Assembly: GCF_026891095.1 (NCBI RefSeq)
Contig: NZ_JAPTNL010000025.1
Span: 1 to 32,357, forward strand
Origin: Roseovarius salincola
GTDB lineage: Bacteria; Pseudomonadota; Alphaproteobacteria; Rhodobacterales; Rhodobacteraceae
DNA: 32,357 nt
Reading direction: 5' to 3'
Shown here piece by piece: positions 15,028 to 22,234 of the stretch. A model generated the notes under the pieces. The model worked only from the letters and a program-made list of their open reading frames with translations. It was not told the DNA's origin and did no database searches. Position 1 is the first letter of the stretch. The number at the start of each line of letters is the position of its first letter. The translations under genes were made by a program, and so were the position numbers.

Positions 15028-15695
15028 CGGGAGACAAGATGAAACATCCCCTGGGCATCCTCGCCCGCAAGGCTGAGTCCGTCGATCACGAAGGGCGCGG
15101 GCAGGAGCGGCGCGACCACGGGCGCGAGCGCCCCGGCGGTCTGGCGGGCCTGTGCCTTGGGGAGTTTGCCGCTCAGCGTGATGTGAAAGCGGAATTCGTC
15201 CATCACATAGGGGTAGCCCCATTCCAGCAGCAGCGCATCCTGAGCCGGGCTGAGGCTGGTGGCGCGGCGGCGGGCGATCTCGTCCGGGCCGGACGGCGCG
15301 CGGAAGCTGTCGAAGCCGCGCACGGTATCGGCGGCAAGTGCCTTGAGCGGGCCGGTATCGCCCTTTGGGCAGAGCGCCAGGAAACTGCCGAGCTGCGCGA
15401 GTTCGAGCCCCGCGAGTTGAAGCGGTGCGCGCGCGGCGCAAAAGGATGCGAGCGCGGCGTCAAGCGCGCCGGGGGTCGCCCCATCCGCCAGCCGGAAGGG
15501 CGGTTTCATCGTGCCGTGCAGGCCGTATTTGTGGGGTGTTGCGGTGATCTCGTCCACCGGGAGGGGCAGGCCCGCAATCTGCGGATGCGGGCACGGCGCG
15601 CCAGTGGTCATGTCCCAGCCCAGCCAGGCCGCGCCGAAATCCGCCAGCGGCCCCGGCGCGGGCGTGTAGTAGATTGCGTATCGCCTGAATTCCAT
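15009..15695 (-). CDS. DUF1045 2H phosphoesterase of phosphonate clusters
   Basis: A 228-residue protein with two HxT motifs, His60-Gly-Thr62 (KYGLHGTMKPPF) and His171-Ile-Thr173 (FRFHITLSG), the signature of 2H phosphoesterases, which open cyclic or RNA phosphodiesters. The start RRYAIYYTPAPGPLADFGAAWLGWD matches DUF1045 (the TIGR03223 phn operon family, from memory). No phnP is present in this window, so a role as the 5-phosphoribosyl 1,2-cyclic phosphodiesterase is attractive but is inference. GGAGG lies 5 bases before the ATG at 15695; an ATG four codons upstream overlaps it. Convergent with phnN and divergent from phnM (50-base spacer). Confidence 0.87.
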   Translation of the reverse strand: MEFRRYAIYYTPAPGPLADFGAAWLGWDMTTGAPCPHPQIAGLPLPVDEITATPHKYGLHGTMKPPFRLADGATPGALDAALASFCAARAPLQLAGLELAQLGSFLALCPKGDTGPLKALAADTVRGFDSFRAPSGPDEIARRRATSLSPAQDALLLEWGYPYVMDEFRFHITLSGKLPKAQARQTAGALAPVVAPLLPAPFVIDGLSLAGEDAQGMFHLVSRHAFTG

Positions 15696-15745
15696 GCCTG
15701 CCTCCATTGCGGCCCCATTCCCTGTCAGCGAAGCGTGACATTCTC

Positions 15746-16888
15746 ATGACACAACAGACCATTCTCGCCAATGCCACCCTTGTCCTGCCCGACGAGACCG
15801 TCACCGGGGCGATCGTCCTGCGTGGTGGAGTCATCGCCGGGATCGATACCGGAAAGGCGGTGCCGAAGGGTGCTGTCGATTGCGGTGGCGATTTCGTCGC
15901 GCCGGGCCTGATCGAGCTGCACACCGATAACCTTGAGCGCCATATCCAGCCGCGCCCCAAGGTGGACTGGCCCCATAATGCCGCGATCCTGGCGCATGAC
16001 GCCGAGCTGGCCAGCACCGGGATCACCACGGTATTTGACGCGATGCGGGTCGGTTCGATCCCCGACGGCAAGGGGCGTTACCTGCAATATGCCCGCGGGC
16101 TGGCCAGCGAACTGCTGGCACTGCGGGCTGAGGATGCGTTGAAGATCAGCCATTTCCTGCATCTGCGCGCCGAGGTGTGCTCGGAGACGCTGGAAGAGGA
16201 GATGGCCGCCTTCGGCGAGGACGACCGCGTGGGTATCGTGAGCCTGATGGACCACACGCCCGGCCAGCGCCAGTTCCGTGATATCAGCAAGCTGGAGGCC
16301 TATGTGAAGGGCAAGCTTGCGCTGAACGACGCCGAGTTCGAGGAGCATGTCGCGCAGTTGAAGGACCTGCGCGCGCGCCATGGGGCCAGGCACGAGGCGG
16401 CGGCTGTGGCCGAGGCGAAACGCTATGGCGCTGTTCTGGCAAGCCATGACGACACGACCCCCGAACAGGTGACGGTCTCGGCGGGTTATGGCATCCGGGT
16501 CGCCGAGTTTCCCACCACGCTGGAGGCCGCGCGTGCCTGTCACGAGCACGCGATTGCCGTTATCATGGGCGCCCCCAACCTGATCCGGGGCGGCTCGCAT
16601 TCCGGCAATGTGGCGGCGCAGGATCTGGCGGCGGCGGGGCACCTTGATATCCTGTCCTCGGATTACGTTCCGTCGGCGCTGTTGCTGGCGGCGGTGCAAC
16701 TGGGCGAGACTTGGGGCGACATGGCGCGCGGGATGGCCACGGTGACACGCAACCCGGCGCGGGGCGTCGGGCTGGAGGATCGCGGCGAGATCGCCGAAGG
16801 GCAACGTGCCGATCTGATACGCTTCACCATGCGGGGCGGGGTGCCGGCGCTGCGTTCGGTCTGGTCGCGCGGGGAACGGGTGGCGTGA
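15746..16888 (+). CDS. phnM: Alpha-D-ribose 1-methylphosphonate 5-triphosphate diphosphatase PhnM
   Basis: A 380-residue amidohydrolase, close to the 378 residues of E. coli PhnM, that removes pyrophosphate from ribosyl phosphonate 5-triphosphate. Motifs: LHTDNLERHIQPRPKVDW (His59, Asp61), SLMDHTPGQRQF (His170), LASHDD (His234-Asp236), AEFPTT, MGAPNLIRGGSHSGN (His285) and SSDY. All expected metal and substrate residues are present, unlike the paralogue at 7911-9092. It is on the plus strand like the operon, but separated from phnN by the opposing DUF1045 gene, so it needs its own promoter. No strong ribosome site precedes this ATG; an extension to 15707 lacks homology. Confidence 0.95.
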   Translation: MTQQTILANATLVLPDETVTGAIVLRGGVIAGIDTGKAVPKGAVDCGGDFVAPGLIELHTDNLERHIQPRPKVDWPHNAAILAHDAELASTGITTVFDAMRVGSIPDGKGRYLQYARGLASELLALRAEDALKISHFLHLRAEVCSETLEEEMAAFGEDDRVGIVSLMDHTPGQRQFRDISKLEAYVKGKLALNDAEFEEHVAQLKDLRARHGARHEAAAVAEAKRYGAVLASHDDTTPEQVTVSAGYGIRVAEFPTTLEAARACHEHAIAVIMGAPNLIRGGSHSGNVAAQDLAAAGHLDILSSDYVPSALLLAAVQLGETWGDMARGMATVTRNPARGVGLEDRGEIAEGQRADLIRFTMRGGVPALRSVWSRGERVA

Positions 16889-16895
16889 TAGGGTT

Positions 16896-16924
16896 TTGAC
16901 AGTCAGCGGGGCAGGGCGCATAAC
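16896..16924 (+). promoter_or_regulatory. Sigma-70-type promoter, probably giving a leaderless transcript
   Basis: TTGACA (16896-16901), a 17-base spacer, and CATAAC (16919-16924). The expected transcription start, about 7 bases after the -10 box, falls on the A of the ATG at 16931. The promoter begins 8 bases behind the phnM stop. Confidence 0.65.
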
Positions 16925-16930
16925 GGCGCC

Positions 16931-17635
16931 ATGACCAATGACACCCTGCTTTTTGACCCGCCCGCCATGCCTCTGGTTCCCGTGAAGGGGGACAGCCGCC
17001 AGTTTCCGCTGCGCCGTATCTTCTGCGTGGGGCGCAACTATGCCGCCCACGCCGCGGAGATGGGCAACGAGGTGGACCGCGAGGCGCCGTTCTACTTCAC
17101 CAAATCCGCCCATGCATTGTGCCTGTCGGGGGCGTCGATACCCTATTCGCTTGGCACCCAGGACTGCCATTACGAGATGGAACTGGTCGTTGCCATTGGC
17201 GCGTCGGCCCTGAAGGTCGGCCCAGATGAGGCGATGAAGGTGGTGATGGGTTTCGCCTGCGGGATCGACCTGACGCGGCGCGACTTGCAGGGTGCTGCCA
17301 AGGACAAGCGCCGCCCCTGGGACCTGGGCAAGGATTTCGAGAATGCCGCCCTGATAGGCGCGATCACCCCTGCCGACGAGTTCGGCAAGCCCGCTGACCG
17401 GCGGATCGCCTTGTTGCATGACGGCGCCGTGGCGCAGGAGGCGCGGCTGAGCGACATGGTCTGGTCGGTGCCCGAGGTGATCGCGCATCTGTCTGGATTC
17501 TATCATCTTTTGCCGGGCGACCTGATCTATACCGGCACGCCGGCAGGTGTTGGGCCGGTGCATCCGGGCAGCGTGTTGCGCGGTGAGATCGATGGGCTGG
17601 AACCCGTCGAAGTCGCCATCGCCCCCGCGCTCTAG
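16931..17635 (+). CDS. Fumarylacetoacetate hydrolase (FAH) family protein
   Basis: A 234-residue single-domain FAH protein. IFCVGRNYAAHAAEMG (about 31-46), FYFTKSAHAL, the metal-binding HYEMELVVAIG block, GFACGIDLTRRDLQ, and the C-terminal LLPGDLIYTGTPAGVGPV are characteristic. Members act as acylpyruvate hydrolases or oxaloacetate decarboxylases; the exact substrate cannot be fixed from sequence. A link with phosphonate use is not evident beyond adjacency to phnM. There is no Shine-Dalgarno sequence, in line with the leaderless promoter arrangement. An ATG 12 codons in is a less likely start. Confidence 0.87.
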   Translation: MTNDTLLFDPPAMPLVPVKGDSRQFPLRRIFCVGRNYAAHAAEMGNEVDREAPFYFTKSAHALCLSGASIPYSLGTQDCHYEMELVVAIGASALKVGPDEAMKVVMGFACGIDLTRRDLQGAAKDKRRPWDLGKDFENAALIGAITPADEFGKPADRRIALLHDGAVAQEARLSDMVWSVPEVIAHLSGFYHLLPGDLIYTGTPAGVGPVHPGSVLRGEIDGLEPVEVAIAPAL

Positions 17636-17752
17636 CCCCGAGAGTGCGCCGACCCGGCGGCTGAGCGACCCGGCAAACTTTTGTCCGGACCTGACCGGTT
17701 TTGCCGCCGTGTTCCCAAGCTGCGCAGAAAAACCTGCGGTTTCCGGGCCGGG

Positions 17753-17766
17753 TTGATCTGGATCAA
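17753..17766. promoter_or_regulatory. FNR/FnrL box
   Basis: TTGATCTGGATCAA is a perfect match to the TTGAT-N4-ATCAA consensus of FNR-type oxygen sensors. It lies 55 bases before the transporter gene. A possible -10 TATATT sits at 17802-17807 and another, weaker one at 17784-17789, so the exact promoter class is open. Oxygen-limited induction of the downstream pair is expected. Confidence 0.8.
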
Positions 17767-17820
17767 CGATATCGCCCGGTTCATATGTTGATTGTCGAAT
17801 GTATATTTCGGGAGTCGCAT

Positions 17821-18783
17821 ATGAGCGCAGAAAACCACAGTTGGCTCGAACATTACCCGGTGACATTGTTCACGATCGTCATGGGCGTGTCGGGGCTGAC
17901 TCTGGCGCTGCGTTCGGGTGAACGCGCGCTTGGCCTGAGCGAGAGCTTGTCGATGGGGGCCTATGTCCTGACGCTGGCTTTGTTCCTGTTGATCGCTTCG
18001 GGTTATGCGCTCAAGGCGCTGCGCCACCCGCAGGCGGTCAGGGCCGAGTGGGACCATCCGGTAAAGCTCGCCTTCTTTCCCGCGATCTCAATCGGGCTGC
18101 TGCTGCTATCGACGGCGACCCTGCCCTGGTCGATGGGAGCGGCGCATGTGATGTGGCTGGTCGGTGCGCTCGGCCAGGGGGTGCTGACAATCGCCGTGGT
18201 GTCGGGCTGGATCGGGAGCCGGGCATTCCTGCATGGGCATCTGTCGCCGGCCTGGTTCATTCCGGCGGTGGGCAATGTGATCGTGCCGATCGCGGGGGTC
18301 AAGCTGGGCTATATCGAGACAAGCTGGTTTTTCCTGTCGGTCGGGCTGATCTTCTGGAGCGTTCTTCTGACGCTGGTGATGAACCGGCTGATCTTTCACG
18401 ACCCTTTGCCCGAGCGGCTTCAGCCGACGCTGGTGATCCTGATCGCGCCACCCGCCGTGGGGTTCCTTGCCTGGGTCGAGCTGACCGGAGAGATCGGCAG
18501 CTTTGGCAGGGTGCTTTTGAACGGTGCCTATCTGTTCGCGCTGATCGTGGCGGTGCAATTGCCACGTATCCTGCGCCTGCCCTTCGCCATGTCCTTCTGG
18601 GCGCTCAGCTTTCCGGTGGCGGCGCTGACCATCGCCAGCTTCACCTATGCCGGGGCGATGCAGTCGCAGCCGCATCGGTTGATCGCCCTGGTTCTTCTCG
18701 TGGCGCTGGTCGCGATCATCGCCGCGCTTCTGATCCGCACATCGCGCGCTATTGCGTCGGGTGCGGTGTTTCGACCCGAATGA
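17821..18783 (+). CDS. TDT-family (TehA/SLAC1-like) anion transporter
   Basis: A 320-residue integral membrane protein with about ten hydrophobic segments. The N-terminus YPVTLFTIVMGVSGLTLAL, the VKLAFFPAISIGLLLLS segment, SPAWFIPAVGNVIVPIAG and the FPVAALTIASFTY segment fit the tellurite-resistance/dicarboxylate transporter (TDT) family, whose members carry anions such as chloride, nitrate, sulfite or malate. GGGAG lies 6 bases before the start. It is followed after 37 bases by a periplasmic DsrE-like gene and preceded by an FNR box. A sulfur-anion or oxyanion substrate under low oxygen is a reasonable guess only. Confidence 0.83.
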   Translation: MSAENHSWLEHYPVTLFTIVMGVSGLTLALRSGERALGLSESLSMGAYVLTLALFLLIASGYALKALRHPQAVRAEWDHPVKLAFFPAISIGLLLLSTATLPWSMGAAHVMWLVGALGQGVLTIAVVSGWIGSRAFLHGHLSPAWFIPAVGNVIVPIAGVKLGYIETSWFFLSVGLIFWSVLLTLVMNRLIFHDPLPERLQPTLVILIAPPAVGFLAWVELTGEIGSFGRVLLNGAYLFALIVAVQLPRILRLPFAMSFWALSFPVAALTIASFTYAGAMQSQPHRLIALVLLVALVAIIAALLIRTSRAIASGAVFRPE

Positions 18784-18820
18784 CCCTTAAACCCACCCCA
18801 ACCCAAGAAAGAGGTTTTCC

Positions 18821-19261
18821 ATGAAGAAGATACTGACGGTTTGTGCCCTGGCCACGGCAACGGCGCTTGCAGCGCCCGCGCAGGCGGATGACGGCAAGAA
18901 GCTGGTGACGGTCGTCACCTCGCCGGATGCGCAGACTCAGCTGATGTCGATGGTGCTGACCATGCAGTCGGTCCAGCAGGGCGCCAAGGCGCAGATCCTG
19001 CTTTGCGGGCCGGCGGGCGACCTGGCGCTGAAAGAGGCGCCCGAAAGCGCCACCGCACCGCAAAAACCCAAGGACATGAGCCCGCAGGGCCTGATGAAGA
19101 TGATCATGGACAAGACCGGCACCAAGGTCGAGGTCTGTGCGATCTACCTGCCCAACAAGGGTGTGGACGGCACCGCGCTGCTGGACGGGATCACCGCCGC
19201 AGATCCGGCTGAAATGGCCGGTGCGCTGATCGCGGACAATACGACGGTCCTCAGTTTCTGA
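18821..19261 (+). CDS. Periplasmic DsrE/DsrF-like protein
   Basis: A 146-residue protein. Residues 1-22 form a signal peptide ending AQA. The mature part has the DsrE-fold pattern: KLVTVVTSPDAQTQLMSMVLTMQSVQQGAKAQILLCG, then a charged helix-rich stretch with GLMKMIMDKTGTKVEVCAIYLPN. Two cysteines, Cys62 and Cys106, sit at strand ends where DsrE-type proteins carry sulfur-binding cysteines. Cytoplasmic relatives transfer persulfide sulfur; exported forms are poorly understood. AAAGAGG lies 6 bases upstream. Probably co-transcribed with the TDT transporter under FNR control, and ended by the hairpin at 19306. Confidence 0.75.
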   Translation: MKKILTVCALATATALAAPAQADDGKKLVTVVTSPDAQTQLMSMVLTMQSVQQGAKAQILLCGPAGDLALKEAPESATAPQKPKDMSPQGLMKMIMDKTGTKVEVCAIYLPNKGVDGTALLDGITAADPAEMAGALIADNTTVLSF

Positions 19262-19305
19262 GGCCCGTCTGGCGTTTGCCGTAACGAGTAATGCCAAGTG
19301 GGGAA

Positions 19306-19335
19306 GGGGCGCCCGGATATCCGGGCGTCCCTTTT
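19306..19335 (+). terminator. Intrinsic terminator after the DsrE-like gene
   Basis: An 11-bp stem GGGGCGCCCGG/CCGGGCGTCCC with one G-T pair and an ATAT loop, followed by TTTT. It lies 45 bases after the DsrE-like stop and just ahead of the 3' end of the opposing dehydrogenase gene. Confidence 0.85.
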
Positions 19336-19360
19336 CGTTGTCCTGCGTCCACAGCCCGTG

Positions 19361-21049
19361 TCAGGCGAGCAGGCGGCGCGCGATGACCTGTGCCTGGATT
19401 TCAGCCGCACCCTCGAAGATGTTGAGGATACGTGCATCGCAAAGAATGCGGCTGATACCGTATTCCAGGGCGAAACCGTTGCCGCCGTGGATCTGCAAGC
19501 CATTGTCGGCGGCCGACCAGGCGACCCGCGCGCCCAGCAGCTTGGCCATGCCGGCCTCGAGATCGCAGCGGTGGCCGTTATCTTTCTCCCAGGCGCTGAA
19601 ATAGGTCAGCTGACGGGCGATCATGATCTCGACAGCCATCATCGCCAACTTGCCCGAAACCCGCGGGAATGCGATCAGCGATTTGCCGAATTGCTTGCGG
19701 TCGATGGCGTATTGCATAGCCACGTCCAGCGCCGATTGCGCCACGCCGACGGCGCGAGCGGCGGTCTGGATACGGGCGGATTCGAAGGTCTCCATCAACT
19801 GCTTGAAGCCCTTGCCCTCTTCGCCGCCCAGAAGGTTTTCGCCCTTCACATGGAAGTTGTCAAAGCCCAGTTCGTATTCCTTCATGCCGCGGTAACCCAA
19901 CACCTCGATCTCGCCGCCGGTCATGCCCTCTGTGGGGAAGGGATCGGCGTCTGTGCCGGGGATTTTCTCGGCCAGGAACATTGACAGCCCGCGGTGATCG
20001 GTGCTGTCGGGATCGGTGCGGGCAAGCAGGGTCATGACATGGGTGCGCGCGGCGTGGGTGATCCAGGTCTTGTTGCCGGTTACCTTGTAATCGCCGTTCT
20101 CGTCCTTGACCGCACGGGTGCGCAGGCTGCCGAGATCAGAGCCGGTATTGGGTTCTGTAAAGACCGCCGTGGGCAGGATTTCACCGCTGGCGATGCCGGG
20201 AAGCCAGTTGCTTTTCTGCTCGTCCGAGCCACCCGCAAGGATCAGTTCGGCGGCGATCTCGGATCGTGTGCCAAGCGAACCCACACCGATATAGCCGCGC
20301 GAAAGCTCTTCGGAGACCACGACCATGGATGCCTTGGAAAGGCCCAGACCGCCAAGGTTTTCAGGGATGGTCAGACCGAACACGCCCATTTCGGCCAGTT
20401 CGTCGATGATCTCCATCGGGATCAGTTCGTCCTTGAGATGCCATTCATGGGCATGGGGTTCGACCTTGTCGACCGAGAAGCGGCGGAACTGTTCGCGGAT
20501 CATCTCGAGTTCGTCGTCAAGGCCGGTATGGCCCACGGTGACCTCGGCCGCGCGTTCCTGCATCAGTTCGACAAGCCGCGTGCGGGCGGCCTGTGTGTTG
20601 CCCGACTGGGTCAGCGTGGCAATCTCGGGGGTGTCAAGGGTGGCGATATCCGACATGGAAAGGCCAAGATCGTTGAGCCGCAGGATCTCGCCCTGGTTCA
20701 TCTGGATGCCGCCGCGGATCTGCCAGAGGTATTCGCCAAAGGTGATCTGGTGGATCAGTTGCTCGACCTCGCCGAATTTTCCCATCTCCGTCAGACGGTT
20801 GGCCCAGGCCTGCATCTGGCGCAGGGATTCCACATAGGTCGCGAGCCAGGCCAGCCCATGTGCTGCATACTGATTGGCCTCGACGGCGCTGCCGGACACC
20901 CGGTCATCGACGACAACCAACTTGCGCAGATGCGCGCGGGCCTTTTCGAGCAGGCCTTCGGCGGGCGCGACCGCAGCCGAGGTCAGGCCAAGCAAGCCCT
21001 TGAGAACGATCGGGTTTTCCATTGCAACATCTTGTCCGTCATGAGCCAT
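19361..21049 (-). CDS. mcd: (2S)-Methylsuccinyl-CoA dehydrogenase
   Basis: A 562-residue acyl-CoA dehydrogenase. The flavin-dependent core starts at about residue 180 (DELEMIREQFRRFSVDKVEP) and includes FTEPNTGSDLGSLRTRA, TWITHAARTHVMTLLART and QIHGGNGFALEYGISRILCDARI. The catalytic-glutamate segment is IFEGAAEIQ (Glu546). The N-terminal extension of about 170 helical residues is the feature that separates methylsuccinyl-CoA dehydrogenase from ordinary members of the family. The enzyme oxidises methylsuccinyl-CoA to mesaconyl-CoA in the ethylmalonyl-CoA pathway of acetate assimilation. AAAGGA lies 8 bases upstream of the start. The promoter region holds repeated TTTGC motifs. A less specific acyl-CoA dehydrogenase role is the alternative. 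Confidence 0.82.
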   Translation of the reverse strand: MAHDGQDVAMENPIVLKGLLGLTSAAVAPAEGLLEKARAHLRKLVVVDDRVSGSAVEANQYAAHGLAWLATYVESLRQMQAWANRLTEMGKFGEVEQLIHQITFGEYLWQIRGGIQMNQGEILRLNDLGLSMSDIATLDTPEIATLTQSGNTQAARTRLVELMQERAAEVTVGHTGLDDELEMIREQFRRFSVDKVEPHAHEWHLKDELIPMEIIDELAEMGVFGLTIPENLGGLGLSKASMVVVSEELSRGYIGVGSLGTRSEIAAELILAGGSDEQKSNWLPGIASGEILPTAVFTEPNTGSDLGSLRTRAVKDENGDYKVTGNKTWITHAARTHVMTLLARTDPDSTDHRGLSMFLAEKIPGTDADPFPTEGMTGGEIEVLGYRGMKEYELGFDNFHVKGENLLGGEEGKGFKQLMETFESARIQTAARAVGVAQSALDVAMQYAIDRKQFGKSLIAFPRVSGKLAMMAVEIMIARQLTYFSAWEKDNGHRCDLEAGMAKLLGARVAWSAADNGLQIHGGNGFALEYGISRILCDARILNIFEGAAEIQAQVIARRLLA

Positions 21050-21087
21050 GAATCAATCCTTTTCCTATCGGGCCTTGTCCTAGCCAT

Positions 21088-21160
21088 TTTGCAGGTGCAG
21101 CGCAACTATTATGCCTTTGCTGCGTCAATTTTGATCGAAAGTTGCGCTTCCTGTTTTTGC
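21088..21160. promoter_or_regulatory. Cluster of TTTGC/GCAA motifs in front of mcd
   Basis: TTTGC occurs at 21088, 21116 and 21156. GCGCAA (21100-21105) and TTGCGC (21142-21147) form an inverted pair whose centres are 42 bp apart, about four helical turns. Such TTTGC/GCAAA sites resemble the recognition motif of RamB-type regulators that control acetate-assimilation genes. The region lies between the divergent mcd and TSUP genes and could serve either. Confidence 0.4.
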
Positions 21161-21197
21161 GGATGCGTCCAATGTCGTGAACCCCTATGAGGGTGGT

Positions 21198-21971
21198 ATG
21201 GACGGAGTTCTTCTACAGTTCGGACTGGTCGGGTGGGGGGTCCTTCTGACAGTTGGTCTTGGCGCGGGGATCGTCAAGGGCGTGGTCGGGTTCGCCATGC
21301 CGATGGTGATGATTTCCGCTTTGGGATCAATGGTTTCCCCCGAGGTCGCATTGGCCGGGCTGATCGTGCCCACGGTGGTGACGAATGTCTGGCAGGCGCT
21401 TCGCCAGGGGATCGGGGCCGCGTGGGACTCGATTCGGCGGTTCCGGTTGTTCCTGCTGGTGGGATTCGTGCTGCTGATGGGCTCGGCGCAGCTGGTGCCG
21501 TATCTTCCCAAGTCATTGATGTCATTGATGATTGGCTTGCCCGTTGCACTGTATGCGGGCTGGGGGTTGAGCGGGCGGCCCTTGACGCTGCCCGGCGGCG
21601 CGGGGCGCAGGGGCGAGGCGAGCATGGGCGCGCTGGCCGGATTTTTCGCTGGTTTTTCAGGGGTTTGGGGGCCACCTACCGTGGCGATGCTGACCGCGCG
21701 GGGAACCGATATGCAGGAACAGATGCGCGTGCAGGGCGTCATCTATGGGTTGGGGTCGCTGGCCCTGGCGGGTGCACATGTGGTGTCCGGCGTGCTCAAT
21801 ACGGCGACGCTGACCCTGTCGGTGTCACTGGTTCTGCCCTCGCTGGCGGGTTTGTGGATCGGGTTTCGCATCCAGGACCGGATCGATCAGCGGACCTTTC
21901 GCAAGCTGACGCTTCTGGTGCTTCTGATCGCGGGGCTGAACCTGATCCGGCGCGGGGTGCTGGCGATCTGA
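21198..21971 (+). CDS. TSUP (TauE/SafE) family permease
   Basis: A 257-residue membrane protein with about eight hydrophobic segments in two homologous halves. The first half has GLGAGIVKGVVGFAMPMVMISAL, the second GALAGFFAGFSGVWGPPTVAMLTARG, the G-rich repeats typical of TauE/SafE permeases that export sulfite, sulfoacetate or related organic anions. The substrate is not predictable. The ATG at 21198 is preceded by GAGGGTGG; a GTG 21 bases upstream would overlap this site. Divergent from mcd with about 150 bases between starts. Confidence 0.85.
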   Translation: MDGVLLQFGLVGWGVLLTVGLGAGIVKGVVGFAMPMVMISALGSMVSPEVALAGLIVPTVVTNVWQALRQGIGAAWDSIRRFRLFLLVGFVLLMGSAQLVPYLPKSLMSLMIGLPVALYAGWGLSGRPLTLPGGAGRRGEASMGALAGFFAGFSGVWGPPTVAMLTARGTDMQEQMRVQGVIYGLGSLALAGAHVVSGVLNTATLTLSVSLVLPSLAGLWIGFRIQDRIDQRTFRKLTLLVLLIAGLNLIRRGVLAI

Positions 21972-21978
21972 GCCGGGC

Positions 21979-22004
21979 GCGTACAAAATGTCCGTTTTGT
22001 ACGC
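21979..22004. repeat. Perfect hairpin after the TSUP gene
   Basis: GCGTACAAAA (21979-21988) and TTTTGTACGC (21995-22004), a perfect 10-bp inverted repeat with a 6-base loop, 8 bases after the stop codon. A short T-stretch lies inside the 3' arm but no U-tract follows, so termination is possible but atypical. Confidence 0.7.
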
Positions 22005-22025
22005 CGGATTTGTGCACAAATCCGG
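22004..22025. repeat. 22-bp perfect palindrome next to the hairpin
   Basis: Loop-free dyad with half-site CCGGATTTGTG and its exact complement. It shares one base with the preceding hairpin. A palindrome without a loop suits a dimeric protein-binding site better than an RNA stem. No gene start lies close by (the two flanking genes converge here). Confidence 0.7.
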
Positions 22026-22194
22026 GGGCCGGGCGAAACTTTGGTACAGAACACCCCCGAGCGGCCATCGCCCCCGGCGTTTACCCGATCGCAAGACTTC
22101 CGCGCTAGCGTGCCCCTTGCGTGGAAGCCTCCGCGCTTCGCAAAGGGACGATGGATGATCCGAAGACCCCCGCCACGGCAAGGCGCAGGCCAAG

Positions 22195-22222
22195 AAAAAG
22201 CCCCGACCGCAATGGCCGGGGC
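22195..22222 (-). terminator. Intrinsic terminator of pckA
   Basis: Read on the minus strand: GCCCCGGCC, loop ATTGC, GGTCGGGGC, then TTTTT. The 9-bp stem has one G-U pair. It lies 12 bases after the pckA stop. Confidence 0.88.
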
Positions 22223-22234
22223 GGGAACGTGCGT

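Noticed and set aside
15721..15745. Pho box before phnM
   Set aside because: CTGTCAG is present, but no second heptamer occurs 11 bp away in the right orientation.
17636..17752. Terminator or small gene after the FAH gene
   Set aside because: Only a 4-bp stem (CCGG...CCGG) before TTTT, and no frame with a ribosome site; nothing else supported.
15725..17866. Open frame of over 700 codons on the minus strand
   Set aside because: Antisense to phnM, the FAH gene and the start of the TDT gene; no domain signature and no ribosome site. Third-position GC bias explains it.
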